From Phragmites australis (lineage: Eukaryota > Streptophyta > Magnoliopsida > Poales > Poaceae), in NCBI RefSeq assembly GCF_958298935.1, contig NC_084930.1, positions 25,580,001 through 25,644,000 of the forward strand: a DNA stretch of 64,000 bases, in the 5' to 3' direction. Below are positions 1 through 10,454 of the stretch, in pieces (position 1 is the stretch's first letter; every line of letters starts with the position of its first letter). The notes under the pieces were generated by a model. The model did no database searches. It saw only the letters and a program-made list of their open reading frames with translations, and was not told where the DNA came from. The position numbers and the translations under genes are program-made.

Positions 1-1433
1 GTAATAATAGTATGTATGCTTACGTTATTAACTCTAATTAAAAATATTGAGATAGTTATGACCTATCTTATTTAACTATGTCTTGTTATAGCTTACCTTT
101 ATTCCGTTGAAACCCTAGAAGGTCCCTAAGATCAACTATATTGAATATTTGGATGATTGCTTGACTACTAGCATGCTTAGGATTGCATGCTTAAATGTTG
201 AACAATGATAAATGCTGGTTTTTATCATGTTTTCGAAATGTATGAAATGCGATGTGTGTTTAGTGGTATGAGTGAGGAAGTGTGATAATAAAGAAACTCC
301 AAAGATTCATTTGATAGGGTGAGTAAGGTACCCCACAATTGTGGGAACTACCTTGGGAGCAAGAGGCTAGGAGACACTCACGTTGGTCGCAAAAGGAACG
401 GTTTGTGTTGACATCTCACCTAACGATCATCTGTACAACCACATATCCCTTTTGGCCTTTCCGAAGGACCACCTGAAGGCAGGTGTTGCAAAGGGAGATA
501 TGAGAAGACTTGAGTCGTCCATTGGAAGGCTCCAAGTCCAGCTGAAGGCTGCTACATTCCTAAAAAGCCCTAAGAGCCTAGAGGCTGATATGAAAGTCAT
601 GAGCCACTGATTGTTGATTTCCCGTAGGTAGGAATTTGGAATGTTAGACTGGCTAGTAGCCTCATTATGACACTCCACTGCTAATCCCAGTTGGAGGTCG
701 GACATATCCTGTGGGTAAAGTTATACACCTCTGCAGAGTATTAAATCTATTCGAATAGCCGTGTCTACGGTCATGGATGACGCTATGGTGTGGTCTCTTA
801 ATGGTTAGCTCTATGGTATGTGTATTTCTTACTGTGTGGGTGGACAGTGTGCCCTTGTTTTGAAAAGTGCAGGCTTTGAGCCTTGAGATGGCGGGGACAA
901 TATGTCCACCCAATCTAAAATTTATGAACTTGCAGGATGGATTACATCTCCCACAGGGCCAACAACTCCATAAAACTCAACTATGTTTTCTAAACCACTT
1001 TGAAATGTCTTTTCAAACTAAACTCTACATCAAAACTGGCTTTTCGCAAAACCTAAAGACCTTATAGTCTTATCCTTGTTTTACTATCATGCATCAACTT
1101 ATCCTTTTGTTGTAGAACTTGCTGAGTACCTTATATATATACTCACTCTTGTTCTAATTGGTTTCAGACGACCTAGGAGCCGATCGACTCCGTCAAAGGT
1201 GAAAGTGAAGAGTAGGAAATTAGATTATGGCTACCTTCAAGCTGTCTGTAGGGCTTGAGTTGCCTCGGTTTATGTCGGTTGTATTGTAAGACTATGTTTA
1301 ATTATGCCAATGGGTATTTGATGTAATGGATTTTGTGTTGTACCATTAGTATAGTACTTTAAACGATATGTACATATGATTTCTATTTTTATTAAAAAGT
1401 ATATGTACATGCTACATATCAGGGACTATTACA
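1..1433 (+). mobile_element. 3' portion of a Ty3/gypsy-type LTR (solo or 3' LTR, left part outside window)
   Basis: No coding frame of note. The stretch near 700-780 (a CTCTGCAGAG core followed by ATTCGAATAG-like and ACGGTCATGG blocks) recurs at 17325-17400 on the + strand and, reverse complemented, at about 61200-61280. The latter lies inside the 5' LTR of the gypsy element at the right of the window. The distance from this block to the LTR end is about 720 bp here and about 750 bp there. The end at 1421-1433 (GGGACTATTACA) parallels the GGGGACTTACA terminus of the right-hand LTR. No TGGTATCAGAGC primer site follows position 1433, so this should be a 3' or solo LTR in + orientation. That it is an LTR is inferred from these internal matches. 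Confidence 0.6.
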
Positions 1434-1980
1434 AGTTGCATGAGGAGATCCAAACGAGGAGTCTCACAGGAGGCAAGTCTCTCCCGATCCGTGGAGAGTC
1501 GCTTACTTTTTGCGGCATCGCACACTGACCCTGGCAGTACAAGTGAGAAAATCCTGAAAGAGAAATGATCCTTATCGACAAGACACGTCCCTGTTCCGCT
1601 TTGTTTAGTCCAGGAACCAGATCGGCAGCCGCAGACAGGTAGACACATACCGAAGACCTAACAAAATCAACCGATCCTGCTGCCGCGGCGCTACCACAAC
1701 CGTAGCAGACCTATCTATCATTTTCACGAGTAACCAGCATGTTTCTCCGGTGCACACGCCGGTTTCCTCGACCAAGGATTTTTTTGGAGCTTCGGCCGCC
1801 GTCTCATCCTCCACGGTCTTCCACACGCTGGTACACGGTGGGGCGTGCTTATCGCCCGTTGGTTTGCTTGATTTCGTTTCAGCGAACCATCCAGGGAAAC
1901 GATTCCTACCCATCGCATCCGACGTTTTACCAGTGCTGGGCACACCATTTTAATAATAGATATAGTTACTAAAAAAATTG
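1434..1980. repeat. Dispersed duplication, copy 1 (partner at about 12190-12990)
   Basis: Blocks here recur in the same order about 10.7 kb downstream. They are a GAGTCG..TTACTT..GGCAT.GC..AC block (about 1497-1530 versus 12224-12245), a GGCAGTAC.AGT block, a GACACGTC..TGTTCC.CTTTGTTTA block followed by AGGAACCAGAT (about 1581-1622 versus 12580-12622), and later a TCTTCCACACGC block. Copy 2 is interrupted by a MITE-like insert absent here. Short open frames exist but none is recognisable. It may be an old promoter or gene-start duplication or part of a transposon. Confidence 0.5.
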
Positions 1981-2689
1981 TGATGCCTTTCTCGTGTCAC
2001 CATGGCAACGCTCTTCCACCCTAACATATCCCCTCCCAATGCGCTTGTGCTTGTACCGCCACAGTAGCGTCTTGCTACGCTCGCACTGTCCCTCTCCGTT
2101 GTGCTCACGCTGTCACTAGGCTCGGTGCCATCACCCTTCATCTCGTGCGTACGTTTAGGTGTTAGGTCACCGAGATGTCATAGCACATTTGGGTAACTGG
2201 GGATTGGTCGATTGTGCGTTGGCCATCCATTATTGGTCGTTGACAACTTGCCGTATTAGGCTTGGGTCATTGCATGTTTTCGTGTTGGGCTTGGCCACTT
2301 GGGCCACCAGGAGCTACGCCTATTGTAGTGAGAAATAGGCAAAGGTCTTCTAGTAAAATATTATTAGCGCAACTAACTCGGTAGTTGGTGCTACCCAAGT
2401 CTTTCGGCACGTCCTCAACCACTGCATTCCTCAACGAGTCATCCAACGCTCTCAACTATTGCATGTGCTTTACCGACTCGTCATGCATGTCCGCAACCGA
2501 CTGCATGGTCACGTTCACTACTTCACAAGTCTCCCGACGTTCACTCTTAGTCACAATCGCTGCATGCGATGGATAAATAACAAATTACGCATGTCTCTAT
2601 ATTTGATTGTAGCATATAAAGACATATATTACTATCATCAATAATTAATACACTCGATGATTATTCCTCAAACAAATATGGCATATACT
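1981..2689. other. Intergenic stretch, nothing recognised
   Basis: Mixed-composition DNA with only short frames. I see no motif, terminal repeat or family similarity that I can support. Confidence 0.4.
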
Positions 2690-3052
2690 TGTTGGGGCAT
2701 GTAAGGTGTGCCCCAACAGATACGACAAGAGCCCCACTTATAATAGGAGGCTCAAGTTTGGAGGCGAAGTCTGTGAGTGGAAAGGAGAGAGCAAGAGAAA
2801 TATCATTTATATAATGGGAAAAACCACTGGGGTCCTCCCTCTCCTGCCCTTAGAAGGCATATCTATAGAGAGAAGGGGCATGGGAAATTACCGGCCTGCC
2901 TCTAAGGTATTATATTACAATCATATGCCTAGAGGGGTACTTTTGGTATTTCATCCTTTCACATACCATGTGGTGGCTAAGATACTATGATAGCTATAGT
3001 AATACCATAGTGCAACATCAAAATATCTCAAGGATGGGTCATTCCCCCAACA
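2690..3052 (-). mobile_element. Orphan LTR (363 bp), minus-strand retroelement 3' LTR
   Basis: The segment begins TGTTGGGG and ends CCCCCAACA, the TG...CA inverted termini of an LTR. Immediately to its right, 3053-3065 reads GCACCCCCTCATC, which on the - strand is a purine-rich tract directly abutting the LTR start, as expected for a polypurine tract. A TATA-like TATAAATG lies on the - strand near 2802-2816. All three facts place this as the 3' LTR of a minus-strand element whose body extends to the right. The first 29 bases form a perfect 10-bp stem (TGTTGGGGCA / TGCCCCAACA). No second copy of this LTR was found in the window. Confidence 0.6.
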
Positions 3053-3065
3053 GCACCCCCTCATC
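3053..3065 (-). other. Polypurine tract of the orphan-LTR element
   Basis: Reading the - strand, GATGAGGGGGTGC directly precedes the TGTTGGGG LTR start. This is the normal position for the plus-strand primer of an LTR retrotransposon. Confidence 0.5.
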
Positions 3066-3169
3066 TGTGGTTCCGAGGTTATGAGGGGTGAGCAGATGAT
3101 CAGAGAACTAGCTTCAGCCCCACCTAGATTTTAGGATACCCCAAACAGCTTCCCGTCCTTGTAGAACCT

Positions 3170-4115
3170 CTCGGCGATGGCCGCAAGCTACGGCGATGAG
3201 GTTTGATAGAGGTGACATGGTCCGAAGCTCGTGACGATGCTCGATGAAGGTTAGATCGGTCGGAGCATCGCGATGAAGCCGAGGGCGGAGTTATCGGTGG
3301 AGCTAAGGGGGGTGATGGAGGCGGAGCCCTCGGCGGTGGAAGCCGGAGGCGGAGTCGATGGTGAGGCTGAGGCAGCCCGCTACCCCCTTAGTGGTGGATG
3401 CGGGAGGTGGAGTCAACGGCGAGGCTGAGGGGCATGATGGGTGTAGAGCTATCCGGAGCCCTCGATGGCAGAAGCTAAGGGCTAAGTAGATTGCGAGGTT
3501 GAAGCAGCCCGTTACCCCTCAGCGGTGGAAGCTGGAGGCGGAGTCATCAGCGAGGTTGAGGCGGCCCGCTATCCCCTCAGTGGTGGATGCCAAAGATAGA
3601 GTCGATGACGAGGCTAAGGGGCATGATGGGGCAGAGCTGTCTAGAGCCCTCGGCGGTAGAAGCTGGGGGCGGAGTAGATGGTGAGGCTGAGGTAGCCCAC
3701 TACCCCCTCAGCGATGGAAGTTGGAGGTGGAGTCATCGGTGAGGCTGAGGCGGCTTGCTACCCTCTGAGCGGTGGATGCTGAAGGTGGAGTCGATGGCAA
3801 AACTGAGGGGCGTGACAGATAAAGCCGTTTGGAGCCCTCAGCGGCAGAAGCTAAAGGCTGAGTAGACAGCGAAGCTGAGGCAGCCCGCTACTCCCTCAGT
3901 GGTGGAAGCCAAAGGCGGCCCTCTACCCCCTCAGTGGTGGATGCCGGAGGTGGAGTCGATGGTGAGGCCGAGGGGCATGACAATGCAGAGCAGCCTGCAG
4001 CCCTTGGCGACGGAAGCCGAAGGTGGAGTCAACAGCAAGGCTGAGCAGCTCATTACCCCTTTAGCGGTGAATGCCGGAGGTGGAGTCGACGGCAAGGCTA
4101 AGGTGGCGTGAGGCC
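3170..4115. repeat. GC-rich minisatellite, about 60-bp subunits in a ~187-bp higher-order unit
   Basis: Phrases such as GGTGGAGTCGATGG, GAGGCTGAGG and CCCGCTACCCCCTCAG recur roughly every 60 bp. A diagnostic GAGCCCTC phrase recurs near 3455, 3643 and 3832, spacing 187-189 bp, so the subunits are organised as trimers. Frames through it are interrupted by stops, so it is unlikely to encode a repeat protein. It lies inside the presumed body of the minus-strand element whose LTR is at 2690-3052. Confidence 0.75.
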
Positions 4116-4449
4116 GTCTGGAGCCAACATATTTTGAGTCCCACTCAAGTTTGTTGGAATCTCAACTCCTGCATTGTTCTTGTAATTGTTTGAAGAATAA
4201 TTACCTCTCTGGCACAAAGGGTTTTGCCTTCAAGGTGCCAAGGGGTTTTGAACATAATGTGTTCTGATAGGGAATAGCAAAATTCTATAACTTGTGTAAG
4301 GTCGATCAAGCCTTTTGGCTCCCTGACTCCACAACCCCCTCGCGCTTTTCGACCATGAGCAGGCGGTGGGCGCGTTCTATTAGCACTAATGCCATGACTT
4401 TAGCCGAGGCATGGAAGCTTCTAAGGCGGTTGTACCACACGTATGCCTA
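4116..4449. other. Spacer between tandem-repeat blocks
   Basis: Non-repetitive DNA between the minisatellite and the TATG microsatellite, with no recognisable gene. Confidence 0.4.
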
Positions 4450-4534
4450 TGTATGCATGCATGTATGTATGTATGCATGTATGTATGATGTATATGTATA
4501 TGTATGTATGTATGATTTATTATGTATGAATGAA
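4450..4534. repeat. Imperfect (TATG)n / (TGCA) microsatellite
   Basis: A run of TATG and CATG tetranucleotides with a few TATA interruptions. The short open frame across it reads as repeated Cys-Met-Tyr-Val and is a by-product of the repeat. Confidence 0.85.
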
Positions 4535-4734
4535 ATTGTACTGTGTTGACTTTCACCGTTTAACTTTGGTTGTACCAACGCTTTGTTTGTCTCCCCTTTC
4601 CCGGTCCCCTCGCACTATGTGGCCGCTTGCGATTGGAGGGTAAGATTTTTTAGGGGCGCTTAGTTGCGTTGGTTGGGGGTAAAATTGAATTCTACGTTGG
4701 CTAGCGATTTGCCGTGAGCAACATATTTTTTGGA

Positions 4735-5330
4735 GTGTAAGGTGCTAGACCTCTCCGGCACGGATGCTAGGCCTTCAAGATGTCGTAGGGTCCTCGCGGG
4801 TCCGACACGGAGCCTAGGCCTTCAAGATGCCATAGGGTGCATGCCGCAGCCATCACGGAGGCTAGCTAGGCCTTCAAGATGATAGAGGGTCCAATGCTGA
4901 TCCGATATGGAGGCTAGGCCTTCAAGATGTTGGAGGGTGCATACCATAGCAGCACAGAGGCTAGCTAGACCTTCAAGATGACAGAGGATCCAATGCTGAT
5001 TCAGCACAGAGGCTTTGCCTTCAAGATGCCACAGGGTGCATGTCGTAGCCATCATGGAGGCTAGCTAGGCCTTCAAGATGATAGAGGGTCCAATGCTAAT
5101 CCGGCACAGAGGCTTTGCCTTCAAGATGCCATAGGGTGCATGCCACATCCGTCATGGAGGCTAGCTAGACCTTCAAGATGATGAAGGGTCCAATGTTGAT
5201 CCGGCACAGAGGCTTTCCTTTCAAGATGCCAGAGGGTTCTGCACCTCTCCAGTACAGAGGCTTTACCTTCAAGATATCGGAGGGTTTATACAATAGGTCT
5301 TTAAGACCTCTCCATCATCGAGGCTATGCT
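4735..5330. repeat. Tandem repeat array, ~60-bp monomer in ~120-bp dimers
   Basis: The phrase CCTTCAAGATG recurs about every 60 bp. It alternates between a version followed by CCATAGGGTGCATGCC and one followed by ATAGAGGGTCCAATGCT, so the higher-order unit is about 120 bp. The array decays at its right end (5300-5430) into diverged copies. Open frames in both directions are repeat artefacts. Confidence 0.85.
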
Positions 5331-5439
5331 ATCGGTGTGGAGATTTTTAACACATCTCCTCATGCGGAGGTTTTAATGCACCTATGCCACCGAGGCTATG
5401 CTATCAATGAGGAGGGTTTTGATTTCTATACATAGTTTG

Positions 5440-5790
5440 AGGAAAGGCATAACTTAAGCTAAGTTTGGTACCTTTCTGTTATCGGTGAATAACTAGTTGT
5501 AGTATAAGTAATGACTAGATCGGACGACTATGTTTAGGACATACCAAACTAAGATATAACTTAAGTTTTACTTTCTACTGTGGATAGAGATATGACTCAA
5601 GTTTTGCTATCTACTATGAACAGGAATATGACTTAGGTTTTATTGTTTACTACCGAACAGAGATATGGTTAAGCTTAATAGTCTACTATTGTCAGGAGCA
5701 TGAATTATGAATAGGCTGGATGGCTATTCTTAGCGCATGCCAGAATAAGGTATAACTTTAAGATTTGATGTTTTACTGTTGCTAGTGAAT
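5440..5790. repeat. Degenerate AT-rich tandem repeat, ~55-bp period
   Basis: Units resembling GATATGACTTAAGTTTT plus CTACTGTGAACAG recur near 5545, 5590, 5625 and 5660 with substitutions and small indels. The array directly follows the 60-bp array and appears to belong to the same element body. Confidence 0.55.
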
Positions 5791-6729
5791 AGCTAATAGA
5801 ATGTCATGTAAAGGTCGAAAGTAAACAGTGATGCTGAACTTGAGACGGCAGTGGTGGGGGCGTACCTGGTGAACAGTAGGAGTTCAGGCATGTTACCTCA
5901 GTCGTGCGTGGCCAGAGTCCTACCAGGCCAGAGGCGGAGCCAGTGAGGCCGGAGAGGCTCGCGCATGCTTAGAGGGGGTCCACCAGTTTGGTCTTTGCGA
6001 AGCCGAATCTCAACCACTCCTTTCCTAGGCCCACTCAAGGTCCTACTTATGGCTCTAAACAAACAGAGAAAGCTATGCAAGCATGCATGCATATATCACA
6101 AAAAGCAAGAGCTACGCGCAGGCATGGCATTTGTGGTCCAATGCCCTGCTCCTTTTATGTGTGAGGAAAAGAGTGCATTCCTGCTAAGCAATAAATACAC
6201 ATGTTGCGCTTAGACGCCTAGCACACGTTGGCCGATGCTGGGTTTTTCAGCCTACAATGACCATGCACTAGTACTAACTTGTAAAGGATATTCATGCAAA
6301 GAACATGCACTAGCAGGGTAACACATACCTTGCAAAGGAATACATGCAAAGACTATGCGCTTGTGGTATAGCACGTACCTTATTATATTGATTATGAATG
6401 TAGCCAACCTACCCCATGCGGCCCATGATGCTAGCTCGCATTGCTGCTCATGGGTTGCAGGGCAAGCTACCTCATTAGAGCTCCTGTAGCATTTGGCGCA
6501 GCTTGAGGAGGCGGTTTTCTCGTTCGACGAGCGTGGAGGGTGGTAGCTGGAGGGTAGTCTCTGTTAAGGCGGGCAGACGGAGCGAGGCCCCTGGCAAGGA
6601 GATGGAGCCCTGACATGGAATTTGGCCGGAGCACCTCCTCTGGCGAGCAGCTCGAAGCCCGCGGAGTGTGCATGCACGGGGAAGCTAAGTGCAATGATGA
6701 AGGCTAGCAAGAAATAGACATTAGCCGAT
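5791..6729. other. Unassigned stretch
   Basis: No recognisable gene. A CAGAGGCGGAGCCAG motif at 5929-5943 resembles hAT-type ends, but no partner end was found. The GC-rich open frame on the - strand at 6467-6694 has no recognisable family. Confidence 0.35.
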
Positions 6730-7170
6730 CTAATGCATGAGCGCCTGGAGCAAGGACGTGAAGCTCTGGTGGGGAGCCTGGCTCTGGGTGAGTGGCCTCT
6801 GGGTGTGGCCTCCGGTGGGAGTTAGTAGCACATGCTTGCTCGTGAGCTCTTCAAGTTGAGCCTTTAGCTCTATATTTTCTTTCTCTAAAGATGCTACATA
6901 AGAATTAGAGTTAGTAGCACAAGCATCATCAATAGGAGAAACAATGGATTTATCTTTAGATAAAATATTACGATTAGGACATGGTTTTTCTAAATCCACT
7001 AGAGGCATAGACATCTAATTTATCAATCAAAGAAATATACTTAACCTTAAGATCCTCATAAGATTAGATAAAGAATTATAGGATTCTTGAAGTTTTTCAT
7101 ATTTTAAATTTAAGGCATTAAGCTCTTTAATTTTCTTAATGAGAAATTCCTTCGGCGCATGATTTACCGA
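6730..7170 (-). pseudogene. Retrotransposon gag-like coiled-coil remnant (Ty1/copia SIRE type)
   Basis: On the - strand an open frame of 94 residues (6730-7014) contains CPNRNILSKDKSIVSP and SLEKENIELKAQLEEL. The latter is a heptad-like Glu/Leu/Lys coiled coil of the kind found in the gag C-terminal part of grass SIRE-type copia elements. Related coding continues upstream to about 7170 but in different frames (EDLKVKYISLIDKLD, then KIKELNALNLKYEKLQE), so at least two frameshifts are present. It lies in the same orientation as the orphan LTR at 2690-3052 and could be the gag end of that element, although the tandem arrays between them make this uncertain. Family assignment is from memory of the motif style. 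Confidence 0.5.
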
Positions 7171-7179
7171 AAATGAGCG

Positions 7180-7260
7180 AATTTACCAAAATAGACAACA
7201 TATTATCGTATTTACAAATTTAGCATCCGTATTCGGCACATAATTAGTCAACACTAACAC
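7180..7260. repeat. Isolated end of the fold-back element family found at 17944-19957
   Basis: The stretch AAAATAGACAACATAT, TCGTATTTACAAATTTAGCA and GTATTCGGCAC matches the terminal arms of the element near HAK. No second arm could be followed here, so it is a fragment or a solo end. Confidence 0.5.
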
Positions 7261-7716
7261 AAAAGGTGCATTGTCTCTATATTGGTGACCCCCATCCATA
7301 AATTTATTGATCGACCAATATCTAAAGGCAACTATTGGTGCGGGGACAATACAGACATTGCATAAATGCTCAATGTAATACAACATGTTCCCGCAAGAGG
7401 TTGAAGAACAAAAATCTCAAAAAAATGCACCACTAACATCCCTGGAAATCTCAGTGTGATGACAAAGCACCAGACCAGCCACTTGCAGCAATCTACAGCG
7501 ATACAAGTACGAGTATGACAAGCTGCAACAACGACAGCAACGTGATGAACAGCACAGTAGTGAGGGAATGGCGAGGCACAGACGCCAAGCACAACACATC
7601 AGCATGACAGCCATGGTTACCGACACCATCCAGCGAGCGAAGAAATGAAAACTAAGCAGACCTTAAGAGACAACAGACGGGAGTAAAAATGATCTTGAAG
7701 TTTGAGAAAACAAACC
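7261..7716. other. Unassigned stretch
   Basis: Contains overlapping Cys-rich open frames on the - strand (7332-7629) with no recognisable family. It could hold the decayed downstream part of the TBL-like pseudogene, but none of its expected 3' exon motifs is visible. Confidence 0.3.
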
Positions 7717-8440
7717 CACCAGTGTCCTGTGTTGAAAATGAGCATGTCATAGAACTTGGTGATATTTACCCACTCATCAGCAGGAATGTCAACGTGCACT
7801 CTATAAGTTCCTTTTATGCCATCCTTCTCGAGTTCTTTCGAATTCTTCACAGGCTGCCACATTTGTATCATTAGTTACCCCCATGTGAGCTTCATGATTT
7901 TATTATATGAATTATAGGATAGTACAATCCAGCTCTTGTCAGAAACACGCAGGTGTATGCAATACAAATGTACGTCAGAGTGCTACAGGTTTAACAAATA
8001 GAACTTTATGTGGTAGACAAATAATATCCTTGGATTTTACATTACATCTAATCCTAACTTAGTCATCAAAACATGCAATTGATAAAGCTTTATCCTTTAC
8101 ATCTAGATTTTCATGCATTAAAACATGAAATGAATTATAAAAGCAATAGGACAAGTACTCACAATTCAGCAAACAAATTTACACAGCTGACATCACAGCA
8201 GACACAAACCATGAAGCATAGAAAAACATTTGCCACATATCATCATAATTTCTTCAAGGGAACAGAACCACCATTGCGGTTCAGTCCGTCTTTCTGACCC
8301 GTGTACTTGGTCAGCAGCACGGTATGGTGGTAGGCGACGACAACGTTCTCCTTGGGGAAGTACCCGCCGCGGCAGGTGCCCCGCCACTTCTACTTGCGCT
8401 CGTAGAATCTCTCTTGCCTATAGAAATTCCCACTAAGACT
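7717..8440 (-). pseudogene. PC-esterase / TRICHOME BIREFRINGENCE-LIKE (TBL) gene fragment, two exons
   Basis: Two consecutive exons are visible on the - strand. Exon A (about 8440-8300) follows a TTGCAG acceptor and encodes FYRQERFYER, an in-frame TAG, then KWRGTCRGGYFPKENVVV and LLTKYT. Exon B (about 7868-7717) encodes WQPVKNSKELEKDGIKGTYR, ADEWVN and FYDMLIFNTGHWW. It ends at a GTTTGT donor. The D-x-hydrophobic-x-NTGHWW signature is typical of the TBL/DUF231 family of Golgi polysaccharide O-acetyltransferases. Neither the N-terminal GDS motif nor the C-terminal DCxHWC motif is present. The internal stop and the missing ends make this a pseudogene or a transposon-captured fragment. The acceptor of exon B looks degraded. 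Confidence 0.55.
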
Positions 8441-9325
8441 CTGCAATCTTGTTTATGCAATGCAGCATTGTAAGCACATTACTAAGAAAAAGTCCATAAG
8501 AAGCATCAAACATCTATAGAGAAGATATTTTGATGATTGTAGAACTGTATTTATCATGTAAAGTTGCTGTCACAACAAATAATCATTCAGCCTTCAATGT
8601 CTTGGAGCCAATTGACAAATGCTACTGGTTCTTTATGTTTGCCCAGAAGACATGGAAGCATTGCTTTTATTTATTTTACCAGACCAAACGACATGATTGC
8701 ATTGAGCTTTTTTTTTTTTTTACAACGTATCTTAAACTGGATATGCATAACACACCATGATGAAGCAAGCAGGAAAGATATAAATTCCAAATTATGAACT
8801 ATGGGTCTCATGCTTGGCACTTTTATCCAAAGAAATATCCAATGGGCATGTTCAACCCAAGAAGGATTGGAAAAGTCAGTTCAGTAGAAGGAAATACAAT
8901 GTTTCGCTTCAAGCTCTCTAGGCAGGTCTTAGAAATTGCATCTCTTTGGTGGTATATATAACCAGAGCTCTATGCATTTGCACACACGCATCAGCTCCCT
9001 AAATCACCTCCGATGTGCCCAAGCAATGATTCTATTGTTTGACTATCTAAAGAGTATAATTCCTCAAGGTCTTTGGCACCACATTAGCTCATATAGAGCA
9101 GCGTATTCACCAGACATACAAGGGCCACACTAGCACAATAAGATCAGATCGCACCAAAGCTACATGGTGCCAGTTGCCCGGTTCATGCAACGTCATGAGC
9201 TTATGGCCATCGGGTGAGTGCAGTAGTGTCGGAGGCTGGACGCAGGTACATGCAGGTCAGGCCATGTCGATCTCCCATGAGCGACCCACCCGTGACTCGG
9301 TCAGGGGCATGGGCACCATTCGCTA
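8441..9325. other. Unassigned AT-rich stretch
   Basis: AT-rich DNA with a poly-T run at about 8709-8720 and no recognisable coding. It may include intron or flank of the adjacent pseudogene fragments. Confidence 0.35.
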
Positions 9326-9590
9326 AGCAGGTAAAACATCGAACAGGCTGGAGGCCGCAAGCACGTCACGGTGACGGTGGCATACCTCGTCGCGCCACTT
9401 CTCGAGGCTGCAGACCTCCTCACAGGCGAGGCGCGCGGCGGCCTCCTGCCGCTCGATGTTGGCCAACACACCGCGCTAGGCGATCTCGACACCCTTGAGC
9501 AGCGACGGGTTCTCCTCACGCCACAACAGCTCGTCTACCTTCTCCCCCACCGCCGAGTTCAGCAACGCCGCCGCGTCGCCATAACCCTAC
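9326..9590 (-). pseudogene. Coiled-coil gene exon remnant, function unknown
   Basis: On the - strand a GC-rich frame encodes DAAALLNSAVGEKVDELLWR, a short gap, then an in-frame TAG. It continues RGVLANIERQEAAARLACEE and SLEKWRDEV. The alternating charged/Ala/Leu pattern and high third-position GC suggest a genuine grass exon rich in alpha helix. The stop codon and lack of flanking exons mark it as broken. I recall a similar plant-specific coiled-coil protein but cannot name it with confidence. The frame runs opposite to an artefactual + strand open frame. Confidence 0.45.
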
Positions 9591-9817
9591 TCGGTCGGAG
9601 GTAGCCAGGGCTCAATAAGGAATCCTTGAAGTCTCAGGATGGCGGCGGCGAGGATTTTGGGATCGCAAGAGCTAGTCTCGAAGACTTAGGAATCGTGCTC
9701 GATGTCTCAGCAAACAACGCTATTGTAGACCGTTCAACCGCGATCGGACAGCTCGTGAATACCAGCTAATCAGGGGCCGAGCTCCCTACCGAGCTTTAGA
9801 TATGTAAGATTATGATA

Positions 9818-10454
9818 GTGTTTGGTTTGGATATTTGTAACGCAAATCAATTACAGCGTAAAGCGATTAAATTGTTTTCTGTCTGGTTCGAATCTGCTGT
9901 AATTAGGTACCGAGGAGCTTGATAGTGGACTAGTTCAAAGGTCATTCCGCACCAAATCGACTGCAATCGAATCCCGTCCTTCCTAGCGCTCGTCTCCTCG
10001 CCTCCCCATCGAGCTCCTCCCCCGCTCTGTCCTCACCTCCGACCCCGTCCCCACTACCTCGAACCCATCCATAGCGAGAGCAGCTGACATGCGGACGAAC
10101 CCCATGGTAAAAGCTCCTCGCTAATGGTGCGTGTAGCGGTCGTCGCAGAACGTCGACAGCAAGAGTGACCTCGTCGCCGAGACAACCGCCAAAGAGTTTG
10201 CGCAACCTATACATGCTACGTGGTTGCGATTTTGTTTGTCACGGCGATGCAGGCGTCGCGATTGGCGGCAATGCAACTCTGACCTACGAGGACATGGACT
10301 ACGATGGACTAACTCTGGTTGAGCAATGGAGTGTCCCGTTTCTATTACCGTTACAAGCACAAACCAAACAAATTCAGGTTTCAGCCATTCCCTTAGCAAT
10401 CCCAGTGTTTCCTGATTACGTTTGCGTTTGCATTACAGATTTTAAACCAAACAC
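9818..10454. mobile_element. Non-autonomous TIR element (GTGTTTGGTTT ends), ~637 bp
   Basis: The left end GTGTTTGGTTT and the right end AAACCAAACAC are perfect 11-bp inverted repeats. Inner similarity (TGTAACGCAAA versus rc TGTAATGCAAACG) extends further. The centre is GC-rich with no recognised domain. No clear target-site duplication is visible. The GTGTTTGG terminus is common in grass Harbinger/hAT-type MITEs, so the superfamily is left open. Confidence 0.6.

Noticed and set aside
4822..5055. 77-codon repetitive frame on the - strand (HLEGLASL repeats)
   Set aside because: It is produced by the 60-bp tandem array. The repeat is not a multiple-of-three protein repeat conserved against stops elsewhere in the array.
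5929..5943. CAGAGGCGGAGCCAG, a hAT-like terminus
   Set aside because: No partner terminus or 8-bp target duplication was found within several kilobases, so it is not called as an element.
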